DNA of 64,000 nucleotides from Roseivirga thermotolerans (GTDB lineage Bacteria; Bacteroidota; Bacteroidia; Cytophagales; Cyclobacteriaceae), in the NCBI RefSeq assembly GCF_014653175.1, contig NZ_BNAG01000004.1:1-64000 (forward strand). Reading direction: 5' to 3'. A program made the position numbers and the translations under genes. The notes under the pieces are model-generated. The model had not been told where the DNA came from, did not search any database, and saw only the letters and a program-made list of their open reading frames with translations. Of this stretch, positions 16,978 to 26,403 are shown piece after piece; position 1 is the stretch's first letter, and each line of letters starts with the position of its first letter.

Positions 16978-17466
16978 CTAACCTGGCATGAGCAACGAAC
17001 GGTGACTAATAGTAGAGTTCCTGTTTGATTGTGAGATCTGGTTATTTCTGAAATAAATGAAAAAAGCAATAGAATCATTGACAGCCTTGCCTCTCTGTGT
17101 GGCCGGATTCCATTTACCCGAACTTAGCACTAGTCTCTTGGCTTCTGCATCTAATAAGGGGTGCAAACCCCGAACTACTTTAACATGGCTTACCTCTCCG
17201 GAAGAATCAATGGACACGTTCAACAATACTTTTCCTTCTATTCTTAACTGAGTTTTGGGGTATCTGATGTTTTCCTTCAGAAAGTTGTTCCATGCTGTAA
17301 TTCCTCCAGGGTATGAAGCCGGAATGTGTATGGTGTGGTAAGCCGGTATAAGACTTCCATAGTTAACAGTGACTGCACTTTTTTGACAGTTATAGAGGAA
17401 TAAAAAAGCAAGCCCTATAATAAGGCTTGCTTTGACAGTGAAAGTTTTTTGACCGTTTGGACTCAA
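16978..17466 (-). CDS. TonB C-terminal-domain lipoprotein
   Basis: The 162-residue protein begins with a hydrophobic signal ending in LFLYNCQKS, a likely lipobox. It carries a TonB C-terminal fold (about 55-140): YPGGITAWNNFLKENIRYPK, GKVLLNVSIDSSGEVSHVKV, VLSSGKWNPATQRGK. Isolated domains of this type in Bacteroidota are not proven energy transducers. The same domain is fused to BlaR1 at 51680-52972. The polar C-terminal tail (about 20 residues) is not part of the domain. It follows the gene at 17502-18005 by 35 bases and is its paralogue, so the two are likely co-transcribed. Confidence 0.8.
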   Translation of the reverse strand: MSPNGQKTFTVKASLIIGLAFLFLYNCQKSAVTVNYGSLIPAYHTIHIPASYPGGITAWNNFLKENIRYPKTQLRIEGKVLLNVSIDSSGEVSHVKVVRGLHPLLDAEAKRLVLSSGKWNPATQRGKAVNDSIAFFIYFRNNQISQSNRNSTISHRSLLMPG

Positions 17467-17501
17467 TGGGAAGTGACTTCGGAATAATCGATAGGACTAA
17501 C

Positions 17502-18005
17502 CTAGTTCTCAACAATTTCTTCTTCCTCTTCAACACTGATTGATGATGGACCTTTGTCTCCTTCCGAGAGCTTGAATGCAATGCGTAATTGCATACGAGC
17601 GCTTACTGGCTCGCCTTGTTGCTTGCCAGGTACCCATTTTTCTGATTCCATCAGCACACGCAATGCTTCTTCATCACAGCCCGCTCCAATTCCTCTCATT
17701 ACCTTAAAATCGCGCAATTCACCGGTTTTATCTACCACAAAGCTCAGGTAGACATTCCCTTCCACTCCTTTTTCTTTGGCCTTTTCGGGGTATGTAAGGT
17801 TGGTTAAAAGGTGGTTGTGCCAGGCATCAATACCTCCGGGGTAAATGGGCTGTTCATCAACGACTGTAAAAACCTGGTCGATGCTTACCGGCTTTTCTAC
17901 TTCTAAATAGGCTACAGAGATATCTTCCTGAGGCTCTATAAATAATTCGCTGTCTGAACAGGAGAAGACAAACGCAGCTAAGGCTAGTAGTAATAACTTT
18001 TTCAT
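17502..18005 (-). CDS. TonB C-terminal-domain lipoprotein, likely BlaI target
   Basis: The 167-residue protein has a lipoprotein signal (MKKLLLLALAAFVFSC, lipid Cys C16) and a TonB C-terminal domain: YPGGIDAWHNHLLTNLTYPE, GNVYLSFVVDKTGELRDFKV, LMESEKWVPGKQQGEPV. The tail is rich in Glu. A dyad at 18040-18055, 35 bases upstream, lies in a 21-base block that matches the block upstream of the second blaI gene at 18 positions, pointing to control by that repressor. Function unknown; envelope stress is a reasonable guess. Confidence 0.82.
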   Translation of the reverse strand: MKKLLLLALAAFVFSCSDSELFIEPQEDISVAYLEVEKPVSIDQVFTVVDEQPIYPGGIDAWHNHLLTNLTYPEKAKEKGVEGNVYLSFVVDKTGELRDFKVMRGIGAGCDEEALRVLMESEKWVPGKQQGEPVSARMQLRIAFKLSEGDKGPSSISVEEEEEIVEN

Positions 18006-18039
18006 AGGGCTGATTTATTAACTAATAAAATAATTTTAG

Positions 18040-18060
18040 AACTAATGTATTAGTTTATTT
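18040..18060 (-). promoter_or_regulatory. Candidate BlaI-type operator upstream of TonB-domain lipoprotein
   Basis: Perfect dyad AACTAAT-GT-ATTAGTT at 18040-18055, followed by TATTT. Aligned with 53413-53433 upstream of the second blaI gene it is identical at 18 of 21 positions; only the three central bases differ. It lies 35-55 bases before the start codon at 18005. Confidence 0.55.
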
Positions 18061-18226
18061 TGAAATAAAAAAGAAGCCTCGCTGAAAGATAGTTGAGTGT
18101 TACGGCAAAAGGTGTTCCGGATTAAAGGGCGTAAAGGGATTTTCGGTATGCTTCCAAAACCATCCTTTGCCGCTGACAGATAGATTCTGAAAAATAGGTC
18201 ATCGATTGAAATGGCCTGATCGATTT

Positions 18227-19321
18227 TTACTTTGCGTTATCTATGAACATTTCCATCAATTCAAACTGAAGCCCACCGTAGTTGAGCGGATCCATATTGC
18301 CGGTAATAGCCAGCACTGTTTCGCTTGGCTGGTGAATGAGAAAGTAGGTGATGCCGCCTACCGAACCCCCACTGTGTCCGTAAAAGGTTTTTCCGCTCGG
18401 GCGTTCAAAAATTCGCCACCCAATTCCGTAGCCGGTTTCTTTACCCGCTATGGTCTTTTGTGAAGTCATCCATTCTTTGAGGGTACCAGCTTTGAGAAAG
18501 CCTTCTTTCATGTGCGCCTGCCCAAATTTGCATAGATCTTCTGTGGTGCCGATGAATCCGCCACCGGCCCATTTGTAGCTATTGTCTACTGTTGGGGCTT
18601 CTACCACTTTTCCGTCCTGAAACTGATAGAAGCTCACCCGGTTGGGTATGTCCTGATTGGCATAGTCTGGTTGGGTATGGTTCATGCCTAAAGGCCCAAA
18701 TACCTCCGACTCCATGTAGGAAAGAAAACTTACATCAGACAGAAAGCCGGCTTCGGGAGCCGCTGCATTTTCCATGGCCACCGAGATAAGGTTCCAACCG
18801 TAGGAAGAATAGACATATTCCGTACCCGGAGTATTAATTAGTGGATCGTTGATAAATATGCCCAGACCATCTACCACTTCTTCATAATGTACATTGCTTA
18901 AAAATTCCAGCCCTTTGTAGTGCCTGATGCCCGCTAAATGTCCGGCCAATTGTCTTAAACTTATGGTGGCTCCTTTATCGGGCCAAATGGGTACGTAGCG
19001 CTCAATAGGGGCATCTAAATCTACCTTGCCCTCTTCATAGAGTTTGGCCAAACCAGCAGCAGTCAATGTTTTGGAAACGCTGCCTATTCTGAACATACTT
19101 TTGGACGGGTCTACCGGGGTCTTCTTCTCGAGATCGGTATATCCGTAACCCTTTGAAAAGACCAGTTCGCCTTTTTGACTGATGGAAACACTTAGTCCGG
19201 GAACCTGCGTCTTCTCCACGAAGGCTTGAAGTTTTGTGTGTGCTTGTTCTGAGACGGACTGTGAGCATAAGAAGGTAGTGGTGAATAACCCGAAAAGGAA
19301 AAGGATAAATCTTGCTTTCAT
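18227..19321 (-). CDS. Serine hydrolase of the beta-lactamase class C / PBP-like family
   Basis: The 364-residue secreted enzyme has a signal peptide (to about residue 20). The SxxK motif is S81-V-S-K84 (IGSVSKTLTAAG), the second motif Y171-S-S, and the third a HSGG sequence (YGHSGGSVGG) in place of KTG. This pattern is typical of LACTB/EstB-like peptidases and esterases, not of resistance beta-lactamases. It may act on peptidoglycan peptides or small esters in the periplasm. The gene stands alone, facing away from 19448-19846. Confidence 0.88.
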   Translation of the reverse strand: MKARFILFLFGLFTTTFLCSQSVSEQAHTKLQAFVEKTQVPGLSVSISQKGELVFSKGYGYTDLEKKTPVDPSKSMFRIGSVSKTLTAAGLAKLYEEGKVDLDAPIERYVPIWPDKGATISLRQLAGHLAGIRHYKGLEFLSNVHYEEVVDGLGIFINDPLINTPGTEYVYSSYGWNLISVAMENAAAPEAGFLSDVSFLSYMESEVFGPLGMNHTQPDYANQDIPNRVSFYQFQDGKVVEAPTVDNSYKWAGGGFIGTTEDLCKFGQAHMKEGFLKAGTLKEWMTSQKTIAGKETGYGIGWRIFERPSGKTFYGHSGGSVGGITYFLIHQPSETVLAITGNMDPLNYGGLQFELMEMFIDNAK

Positions 19322-19447
19322 GCGGTCTGAATGAGTTGAATAACTCTCTTAAGATAGCTGATAATTTGAATGGAGTGAAATGAGGAATAGAAAATGAATA
19401 AAGCTGATCAACTGATTTACAACTCTTTGAAGAGAAGGGGTGTCCTT

Positions 19448-19846
19448 ATGTTTATGAGCTTTGAATCGAAAATGGGTTTGTTGAGGGGGCTTATTTTGCT
19501 GATGTCTTTAGGACTGATGACCTTTTCATGCGAGGTGGAAAATCCAGATTTAGTCGGTTGCTGGACCCATGCTTACGAAGAGGGGCAGACTATATACAAA
19601 GGTTGCGATTCTCAAACCTTTGGTTTGAGCCGCTTCAGACAAGTCTATGATTTCCGGGCCGATGGAACAGTAAACTACCTGGTGCTGCACCCTGCGGATG
19701 CTCATTATATGGATGAGGCCAAATGGGAATATGTTTCTAACCGTAATCAAGTGCTTATTAAGGATATTGAAACCAATAAAATTATCAAGACACTTAGAGT
19801 CTCCATACTTGATCAGGCAAAGCTTTCCATTGTTGAGGTTCTATAA
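19448..19846 (+). CDS. Small lipoprotein, unknown function
   Basis: From ATG 19448 the product is about 132 residues: a hydrophobic signal (GLILLMSLGLMTFSC) with lipid Cys, then EVENPDLVGCWTHAYEEG, which resembles the start of lipocalin-like small barrels. A purine-rich GAGAAGGGG (19432-19440) sits at ribosome-binding distance, favouring this start over the upstream ATG at 19394; ATG 19472 is also possible. The stop adjoins the end of the converging aminoacylase gene with no gap. No known family assigned. Confidence 0.65.
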   Translation: MFMSFESKMGLLRGLILLMSLGLMTFSCEVENPDLVGCWTHAYEEGQTIYKGCDSQTFGLSRFRQVYDFRADGTVNYLVLHPADAHYMDEAKWEYVSNRNQVLIKDIETNKIIKTLRVSILDQAKLSIVEVL

Positions 19847-21412
19847 TTACTTTTTCCTCAATACCCTTCCAGCTCTATTTTCAGTCATTTCACCTTGGTC
19901 TACGGTAATTGTGCCATTGACGATTACATAAGGAATGCCCACAGGGTAGTGATGCGGGTCTTCAAAAGTTCCTCCTTCATCTACCGTTTCCGGGTCGAAA
20001 ATGGTAATGTCTGCCAGCATACCTACTTTGATATAGCCTCGGTCGCTTAATCCCAATCGGTCCGCAGGCAGTGAAGTCATTTTGGCCAGTGCCAGTTCCA
20101 GAGAGATTACTTTTTCATCTCTGACATAATGCCCCAGTACCCTGGGGAAAGTGCCGTAACTTCTTGGGTGAGGGTGCCCCTGTCCGGGTTTTGCCAAGCC
20201 TCCATCGCTAGCAACCATGGCCAGCGGGTGCCGCATAATTCTCTTCACATCTTCTTCGCCAATGGCATGGAATATACATGAAGCCCCACCGTTCAACTGT
20301 CCTTCTATAACCAGTTCGGCTCCGTTGCTAAAGGTGGGTTCTAGGCCTTTTTCAATGGCCCAGTCTTTCAGGGTTTTACCATTTAAATCGGGTTTCCAGC
20401 TTACATTGGCAAACTGAACTACTGCTAGGTCAGCACCACCACGATCGTACTCTATGTTAAACATAATCTCTTCTTTGATCTTTTTACGGGTAGCCGGGTC
20501 ATCGATTCGCTTTTTAAATTCCTCTTGTCCACCGGCCATAGCCCAAGTAGGAATCAGTACCGAAAGCCCCGTAGAACTGGCTGTGTAAGGGTACTGGTCC
20601 ATCATTACATCAATGCCAAGGTTTCTGGCAGAGTCTACCATAGCCAGTGTTTTAGTGCTGGCTCCCCACATGGGTTTGCCTATGGCTTTGTGGTGAGTAA
20701 GCACAATGGGAATTCCCGCTTCTTTACCAATTTGTATGGCTTCCTGAACGCCCTCAATTAGTCCCAGGCCTTCCTCTCGCAGGTGAGAGGTATATATGCC
20801 TCCTTGCTGGGCAGCTACTTTGGAAAGTGCTATTACCTCTTCTATGTTGGAGAAGGAACCCGGCACATACTTAAGTCCGGTCGATAGTCCGTATGCCCCA
20901 CTTTGCATGGCCTCGGCTACGGCACTCTTCATGTCTTCCAGTTCCTCTTCGGTAGGGGCCCGGTTTTCCGTACCCATAATGTTCCTTCGTATGGTATTAT
21001 GTCCCACAAGCCAGGCCGTATTAAGGCCAAGTTTGTAAGTGCTCAACGAATCAAGAAAGGGCTGCATAGGAGAGGGACCCCGGCCGTCAGGCCCGGCCAG
21101 CACTGTGGTAACGCCTTGCCGAACAAAATTTTCTGCATCGGGCATGCGCATTATAGCTTCTATGTGGGAGTGTACATCAATAAATCCCGGGCTTACTACA
21201 TGGCCTGTAGCATCTATGGTTTGGCGGGCTGCAGCGTCTTTAAGATCTCCAATTTTCGCAATCTTATCGCCCTTAATCCCCAGGTCTGCTTCGTAAAAGC
21301 TTTGGTTCTCGGCATCGTATATAGAACCGTTAAGAATAAGAATATCGAACTTTTCGGTGTTGGGAGAGCAGGCAAAAAATAAGGTGCCAATTAGTAAAAA
21401 TAGCTTCTTCAT
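19847..21412 (-). CDS. N-acyl-D-amino-acid deacylase (D-aminoacylase) family lipoprotein
   Basis: From ATG 21412 the product is 521 residues with a lipoprotein signal (LLIGTLFFAC, Cys 15); the frame is open upstream to 21520 but that part has no signal-like sense. It is an amidohydrolase: GHVVSPGFIDVHSHIE gives metal ligands H81 and H83, and later blocks include YTSHLREEG, LTHHKAIGK and MVASDGGLAKPG. The C-terminal strand region (LGLSDRGYIKVGMLADI) is also standard. It probably removes acyl groups from D-amino acids, or hydrolyses related cyclic dipeptides, in the periplasm. Confidence 0.88.
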   Translation of the reverse strand: MKKLFLLIGTLFFACSPNTEKFDILILNGSIYDAENQSFYEADLGIKGDKIAKIGDLKDAAARQTIDATGHVVSPGFIDVHSHIEAIMRMPDAENFVRQGVTTVLAGPDGRGPSPMQPFLDSLSTYKLGLNTAWLVGHNTIRRNIMGTENRAPTEEELEDMKSAVAEAMQSGAYGLSTGLKYVPGSFSNIEEVIALSKVAAQQGGIYTSHLREEGLGLIEGVQEAIQIGKEAGIPIVLTHHKAIGKPMWGASTKTLAMVDSARNLGIDVMMDQYPYTASSTGLSVLIPTWAMAGGQEEFKKRIDDPATRKKIKEEIMFNIEYDRGGADLAVVQFANVSWKPDLNGKTLKDWAIEKGLEPTFSNGAELVIEGQLNGGASCIFHAIGEEDVKRIMRHPLAMVASDGGLAKPGQGHPHPRSYGTFPRVLGHYVRDEKVISLELALAKMTSLPADRLGLSDRGYIKVGMLADITIFDPETVDEGGTFEDPHHYPVGIPYVIVNGTITVDQGEMTENRAGRVLRKK

Positions 21413-21543
21413 AATTCTATGATTGAATGGAAGATAGCTAAAAAGAAAGTTCTTCGAAACCTGAATTTTACGACAAGTCTCTGATTTGGAGTATGTAGGC
21501 TCCTTTCTATACCCTGGCATTACCGGGGCTTAGAGCCCTGTGC

Positions 21544-23106
21544 TTAGTTTTCCGTCTTGATGGCTCCAAGGTGTGGGCATTCGATAAGACTGTTCATCCC
21601 ACTAAATGGAACCGGTTCTTTTTGGTATTTATAGGCCTGTGTAAGTGTTGTAGTATAGTTGTTATCTCCCATGCCCACATCTACATCGTCCATTGTCATT
21701 TGGCAAGGGTGTTCATAGCCTGCTGCATGGGTAATTTCTAAAATTTCTTTTCGAAGGGTTTTAAGGTATTGAGCAGATCTGGCCGATTTATCCTTAACAT
21801 CTATACCACTTTGCAGCCACTTGTTTTGAGTAGCTACTCCTGCAGGACAGGTATTGGTGTGGCAGGATTGCGCCTGAATACAGCCTACCGACATCATGGC
21901 CTCTCTGGCCACATTTATAAGGTCGGCCCCCATAGCAAAGGCCATGAGTGCATTGGAGGGAAATCCTAACTTACCGGAAGCAATAAATACCACCCGGTTG
22001 GTGAGGCCTTTCTTCTGAAAAATTTTGTAAACGGCCGCAAAGGCAAATACAAAAGGCAGTGCTACATGGTTGGCAAAAGATGGGGGAGCTGCTCCGGTGC
22101 CTCCTTCGCCACCATCTATGGCAATAAAATCAGGGCCTATGTTTTTCTCTAGCATCAGGTCGGTAAGCTCTTCCCAAAGTTCTAGCTTACCAACAGCGGC
22201 TTTGAAACCCACCGGAAGGCCGGTTTCTGCGGCTAACAATTCTATAAAATCCAAGAGTTGCGCGGGCGTGCTAAAGGCAGAGTGATTGGAGGGAGAAACC
22301 ACATCTTGTCCCATAGGAATGTGCCGGATTTCCGCTATTTCGCGAGTTATTTTAGAAGCCGGAAGAACACCTCCCTTTCCCGGTTTTGCTCCCTGCGATA
22401 GTTTTATTTCAATGGCTCTGATTTGAGGATGTGCCGTGGTCAGTTCAATGAGTTTGTTTAGGTCGAAGTTTCCATTTTCATCGCGAACCCCAAAGTATCC
22501 GGTACCAATTTGCAAAACAGTATCGGCTCCCTTCTGATGATAGGGAGAGTAGCCTCCTTCGCCTGTGTTATGAAAAGCTCCGGCAGTGTAGGCACCTCTG
22601 TTCAGCGACTCTATGGCCCTGGCCGACAGTGAACCAAAACTCATGGCAGAAATATTGACAATGGAACGGGGTCTGAAAGGTCTTTTGCGCTGATTGTACC
22701 CACCCATAAGTTTGGCACAAGGCACAAGATCTTTGTGTATTACGTTGGGGTGGTCTGGCTTAGGAGTGTAAGGAAACAAGGCCGGGTTAATAAATACATA
22801 GCCCGCTGCGCTCTGGTCTTGATCGGTTCCAAAACCTTGATAGTTGTTTTGTTTCTTTGAACTGGCGTAAATCCATGAGCGCTGACTTCGGTTAAAGGGA
22901 AGCTCTTCCCGGTTATTGGCTACAATATACTGCCGTAGTTCTGGACCAATTCTTTCCAGCAAATACCTCAGGTGCCCTACGATGGGGAAATTGTGACTAA
23001 TGGTATGCTTCTTCTGAAGAATGTCTCGCACAAACACGATCAACAAAAGCAGCAATATATATACCCACCAAGGGGTAGAAGCCAGTAGTTCCTTCAACTG
23101 ATCCAT
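21544..23106 (-). CDS. FMN-binding glutamate-synthase-family protein, membrane-anchored
   Basis: The 520-residue protein has one N-terminal membrane segment (WWVYILLLLLIVFV) and then the FMN/synthase domain of glutamate synthase: INISAMSFGSLSARAIESLN, GGEGGTGAAPPSF, and HTNTCPAGVATQ with cysteines resembling the Fe-S site. The glutaminase domain is missing. These stand-alone GltB2 proteins are common in Bacteroidota and their true substrate is uncertain. The gene stands alone; a 530-bp PqiA-like gene lies 86 bases upstream in the same direction. Confidence 0.9.
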   Translation of the reverse strand: MDQLKELLASTPWWVYILLLLLIVFVRDILQKKHTISHNFPIVGHLRYLLERIGPELRQYIVANNREELPFNRSQRSWIYASSKKQNNYQGFGTDQDQSAAGYVFINPALFPYTPKPDHPNVIHKDLVPCAKLMGGYNQRKRPFRPRSIVNISAMSFGSLSARAIESLNRGAYTAGAFHNTGEGGYSPYHQKGADTVLQIGTGYFGVRDENGNFDLNKLIELTTAHPQIRAIEIKLSQGAKPGKGGVLPASKITREIAEIRHIPMGQDVVSPSNHSAFSTPAQLLDFIELLAAETGLPVGFKAAVGKLELWEELTDLMLEKNIGPDFIAIDGGEGGTGAAPPSFANHVALPFVFAFAAVYKIFQKKGLTNRVVFIASGKLGFPSNALMAFAMGADLINVAREAMMSVGCIQAQSCHTNTCPAGVATQNKWLQSGIDVKDKSARSAQYLKTLRKEILEITHAAGYEHPCQMTMDDVDVGMGDNNYTTTLTQAYKYQKEPVPFSGMNSLIECPHLGAIKTEN

Positions 23107-23192
23107 AACCTGTGTTTCTTGGTAAGATCAGATTAAATTTTCAAGGCTACAACTCTCTGCGTCAATTGATTTTTAGGAACAAGCCGGCCTAA

Positions 23193-23723
23193 TTACTGAA
23201 TAGGATCGGCCGACTTTGTGCCGGGTTGAGAGGTAATGTCTTTGAGGCTCATTACCTGAATGGCAGCTATGGAAATTATACAGTAGGCTGTAAAATAGTA
23301 AAAGCCGTCTAAAATGCTGGAAGAGATGTTTTCTTCAGAAGAAGTGGCCAGGTACATCAGGAACACGCCCACCACAAACACATCGGCCATAGACCATTTG
23401 CCAATTAAAGCCACAAATTGATAGACCCTCAGGCGCAACTTCCATTGCCTGAAAGCCAATACCATAAACAACAGAACAGCCTTGAGAATTGGTACAATTA
23501 CCGAGAAAAACAGGATGAGTGAAGCAACCAAATGATTGTCGTATTCATAGAGTAGCTTAATGCCGCTAATTACACTTTGCGTGCGGTCGTACAGTTCGAA
23601 TTTACCCAATAATGGTATGTTGGCCCCAATGTTAATATTAATAATAGGCAAGGTGAGCCCGGGATAAAGGCATATTAGCGATACCACAATCAATACCAGG
23701 GCAATTATGTTTCTGCTGTTCAT
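23193..23723 (-). CDS. Paraquat-inducible protein A (PqiA)-like membrane protein
   Basis: The 176-residue protein has four predicted membrane segments (about 8-28, 67-90, 103-125, 137-158). It carries PqiA-like blocks LICLYPGLTLPIININI and VGVFLMYLA. PqiA proteins work with MCE-type lipid carriers in some bacteria, but no MCE gene is near. Cytoplasmic cysteine motifs of longer PqiA proteins are absent, so this is a single-domain version. Could be co-transcribed with the downstream synthase-like gene. Confidence 0.8.
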   Translation of the reverse strand: MNSRNIIALVLIVVSLICLYPGLTLPIININIGANIPLLGKFELYDRTQSVISGIKLLYEYDNHLVASLILFFSVIVPILKAVLLFMVLAFRQWKLRLRVYQFVALIGKWSMADVFVVGVFLMYLATSSEENISSSILDGFYYFTAYCIISIAAIQVMSLKDITSQPGTKSADPIQ

Positions 23724-23785
23724 AGGTTATATTCTTGTGCAAGACGATTCAAAGTAAACAAAGGTAACACGGACTTGGAAAGGCT

Positions 23786-23834
23786 TTAAAAAACAACCTC
23801 AAGGGTATTTCACATGAAAGAACCCCTGAGGTTG
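23786..23834 (-). terminator. Terminator of the zinc protease gene
   Basis: Stem CAACCTCA/TGAGGTTG (23794-23801 with 23827-23834) with an inner GGGT/ACCC pairing. On the minus strand it is followed by GTTTTTT. It lies 22 bases after the stop of the gene at 23856-26300. Confidence 0.65.
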
Positions 23835-23855
23835 ATGGATATTGTATGCTGTTAA

Positions 23856-26300
23856 TTAATTATCGCTAAAGCTACACCAGCTTTCGGCTTCCATACCAAT
23901 GGGCGAGCCATCGGGCGGAGAAAGCGCATTTTGAACTTCAAGCTCTTGCGGATTCATAATAAACAGCTCTATCAAATGATTGAGATATCGGTAGTGAGCA
24001 TTGGAGCTTGCTTCGCTGCCGTTGGCATTGTTGCCTGCAAATTGCTTGATTTTGAGCAAACCATTGAGAGCTTCGGCCCGGGCTTGGGTAGAGGCACTGT
24101 TACTTTTGTATAGATCCATCAAAGCAGCCACCATTTGGTTTTGCGTTGCATGGTTAAGATGCAGATAGTATGGGTTGGCGTAAGTAACGTTAAAAAGAGA
24201 AGAAAAGATGGTGTTGATAACATCGGTTAAGCCAATTTGCTCAGGATTCATAGCCTTCTGCTGAGCCAGTCGGGTAGCGCGCTGAGCATTGAAAATGTAA
24301 CTCATCACAGCTCCGGCAACAGTTTCTCCGGGAGCAACCGGGTCAAAGTCTATTCCCGTACGTCCGTTAAAGGTTTCGCGCGAACGGCCAAAACCGGGAG
24401 GTCGGGGAGGAATGATTTTCAGAATATGTTCCGGGAAGGCCAACTGGGTCGGGCTCACTACCCGCAAAAGTGCATTGAGTGCAGCCTCTTGCTCTTCTTT
24501 CGATACGGTTGAAGGCAGGGGCTGGGAGTCTCCACGGAGTTTGTAGTTATAATACGTGCCTCCCAAAACTTTCACAGCACCCTCCAGTTGGTATCGGTGG
24601 AGCATGTACATGGGCACAAGCACCTCTTCTAAAGTGGCCAATGGGGCTCCAACAGGAATGTTTTTTTCAGAGAAGTTTTTAAGTACATGGTTTCTAACCT
24701 GTAACAAACGGTTGAGTTCTTCTACAGCGCTTTTGCCATTATCCCACAGGTGAGAACTTGGATGGCTGCTACCAATGGGGCGTGAATCAGAATCAGTAAT
24801 AAACTGAAGGCCTTTTTTGAATTGATCTTCAATTAGCTGATCCAGCGCCTTGTCTTCATCTACATTGTCTGGAAAGTCCTGATAGCCCCAAGTTACCGCT
24901 GCTTTGTCCCATTCGCCAATACCTGCATCATAGGCATTTTTAAGCGAAATCTGCCCGTTCTGCAATTCAATGAGTGGGTGTGGATAGTCCATAACCGAAG
25001 CACGGCCATTGGTGCTGGAAATATAGTTGTGCATTAAGCCTATGGTATGGCCTACTTCATGGGCTGAAAGTTGGCGAAGTCTTGCCAAAGCCATTTCCAG
25101 TAGTCGTGGGTCAGGAGTAGTGCCGTTTTCGTAGGGGGTTAAAAGTCCCTGTGCAATCAGAAAATCCTGCCTCACTCGTAGCGAACCAAGACTTACATGG
25201 CCCTTAATAATTTCGCCTGTTCGGGGATCAGTTACCGAGGAACCATACGACCAACCTCTGGTAGAGCGGTGCACCCATTGAATTACATTGTAGCGTACAT
25301 CCAGCGGATCGGCTCCTTCAGGCATTTCTTCAACGATAAAGGCATTTTTATAGCCGGCAGCTTCAAAAGCCTGGTTCCACCATCGGGCACCTTCAATTAA
25401 AGCCGACTTGATAGGCTCTGGTGCGCCACGGTCTACATAATAGCGAATAGGTTCTACCGGCTCGCTTACTTTGGCCTTTGGATTTTTCTTAGCCAATCGA
25501 TGCCTTCGGGTAAACTGCTTGACAATGTTTTCCTGAATGGGAGTGGCGTAATCCATGTATCGGATGGTGCCATAGCCCGAACGGGGGTCTGCCTTACGCG
25601 GCTCATAGCCATTGTCTGGTAGCTCTATAAAAGAGTGGTGCATGCGCACTGTTACAGCGTCTGAAGACGGAGTTACACTTCTAAGATAGCCTCCTGCGCC
25701 ACTTCCGGTAAAAGTAATAGTGGCTTCAAACTCAGAGTTTTTTGGGAAATTTTTGAGCATGGGTGGGTATATGGCCGACCGGCTTGCATCGGGTCTGAAG
25801 TTGCCTTGTCTGGATCGGCTAAGCGTATTGGCTACCCCATGGGCATCGGAGAGCAACAAGGGAGTAAGGTCTACCAAAACACTACCCTCCGATTCGGCCG
25901 CCACCGTGAAACCGTGAAGTACTGATTCGGCAAAGGCCTCTTTTACCGCCCTCACTTCATCGGCATTTTCTGAAATGGCCCGGTATGAATAATTAGGCTG
26001 TACCATAAGAATTTTTGGGCCAACCCGCCTAAACTCTACTATTTGTGTACCACCAAGCTGCCCTCTGTCCAGGCCAATGTCGTTAGAGCCTACTCCGGCA
26101 GCTAAGGAGTTTACGTAGAGAAATTCAGTGTCCAGTTTGTCTATTTCCAGCCAAACCTTTCCGTTCTTTTCGTCCCAGTAATAGGTAAAAAATCCTTCTT
26201 TCTTTTCTGTGCCTTGAGTGGCCTCTTCTATACTTTTCTGGGCCTTTACTGCCTGCCAGCCTATCATAAGGACCAGAATGAGAAAAAATCGTTTATTCAT
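23856..26300 (-). CDS. Secreted zinc-dependent metalloprotease (DUF5117/DUF4953 type)
   Basis: The 814-residue protein has a signal peptide (MNKRFFLILVLMIGWQAVKA), then DUF5118/DUF5117-like beta regions and a metzincin-type site H414-E-x-x-H418-x-x-G-x-x-H424 (HEVGHTIGLMH). A MDYPHP sequence follows about 20 residues later, like a Met-turn. Length and order fit this Bacteroidota family, whose substrates are largely unknown. It is monocistronic, with its own terminator, and diverges from the S9 peptidase gene across 103 bases. Confidence 0.9.
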   Translation of the reverse strand: MNKRFFLILVLMIGWQAVKAQKSIEEATQGTEKKEGFFTYYWDEKNGKVWLEIDKLDTEFLYVNSLAAGVGSNDIGLDRGQLGGTQIVEFRRVGPKILMVQPNYSYRAISENADEVRAVKEAFAESVLHGFTVAAESEGSVLVDLTPLLLSDAHGVANTLSRSRQGNFRPDASRSAIYPPMLKNFPKNSEFEATITFTGSGAGGYLRSVTPSSDAVTVRMHHSFIELPDNGYEPRKADPRSGYGTIRYMDYATPIQENIVKQFTRRHRLAKKNPKAKVSEPVEPIRYYVDRGAPEPIKSALIEGARWWNQAFEAAGYKNAFIVEEMPEGADPLDVRYNVIQWVHRSTRGWSYGSSVTDPRTGEIIKGHVSLGSLRVRQDFLIAQGLLTPYENGTTPDPRLLEMALARLRQLSAHEVGHTIGLMHNYISSTNGRASVMDYPHPLIELQNGQISLKNAYDAGIGEWDKAAVTWGYQDFPDNVDEDKALDQLIEDQFKKGLQFITDSDSRPIGSSHPSSHLWDNGKSAVEELNRLLQVRNHVLKNFSEKNIPVGAPLATLEEVLVPMYMLHRYQLEGAVKVLGGTYYNYKLRGDSQPLPSTVSKEEQEAALNALLRVVSPTQLAFPEHILKIIPPRPPGFGRSRETFNGRTGIDFDPVAPGETVAGAVMSYIFNAQRATRLAQQKAMNPEQIGLTDVINTIFSSLFNVTYANPYYLHLNHATQNQMVAALMDLYKSNSASTQARAEALNGLLKIKQFAGNNANGSEASSNAHYRYLNHLIELFIMNPQELEVQNALSPPDGSPIGMEAESWCSFSDN

Positions 26301-26345
26301 GAAGCTTTAGTTTTATCTGAATGATTCCCATCAATATAAGAAGTC

Positions 26346-26375
26346 TTTGCTAAGACGACCAGACAATTATATTTG
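26346..26375 (+). promoter_or_regulatory. Promoter of the S9 peptidase gene
   Basis: TTTG at 26346-26349 and TATATTTG at 26368-26375 are separated by 18 bases, a complete Bacteroidota promoter. Transcription would start about 20 bases before the start codon at 26404. Confidence 0.65.
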
Positions 26376-26403
26376 TGGGGCTTCATAATTAAACCATCAG
26401 AAC

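Noticed and set aside
18227-19321. Class C beta-lactamase
   Set aside because: SxxK and YxS are present but the third motif is HSGG, not KTG, and there is no AmpC-like context; a peptidase or esterase is more likely.
21413-21520. N-terminal extension of the D-aminoacylase
   Set aside because: The open frame continues upstream, but the lipoprotein signal begins at Met 21412; the extension has no signal or conservation-like features.
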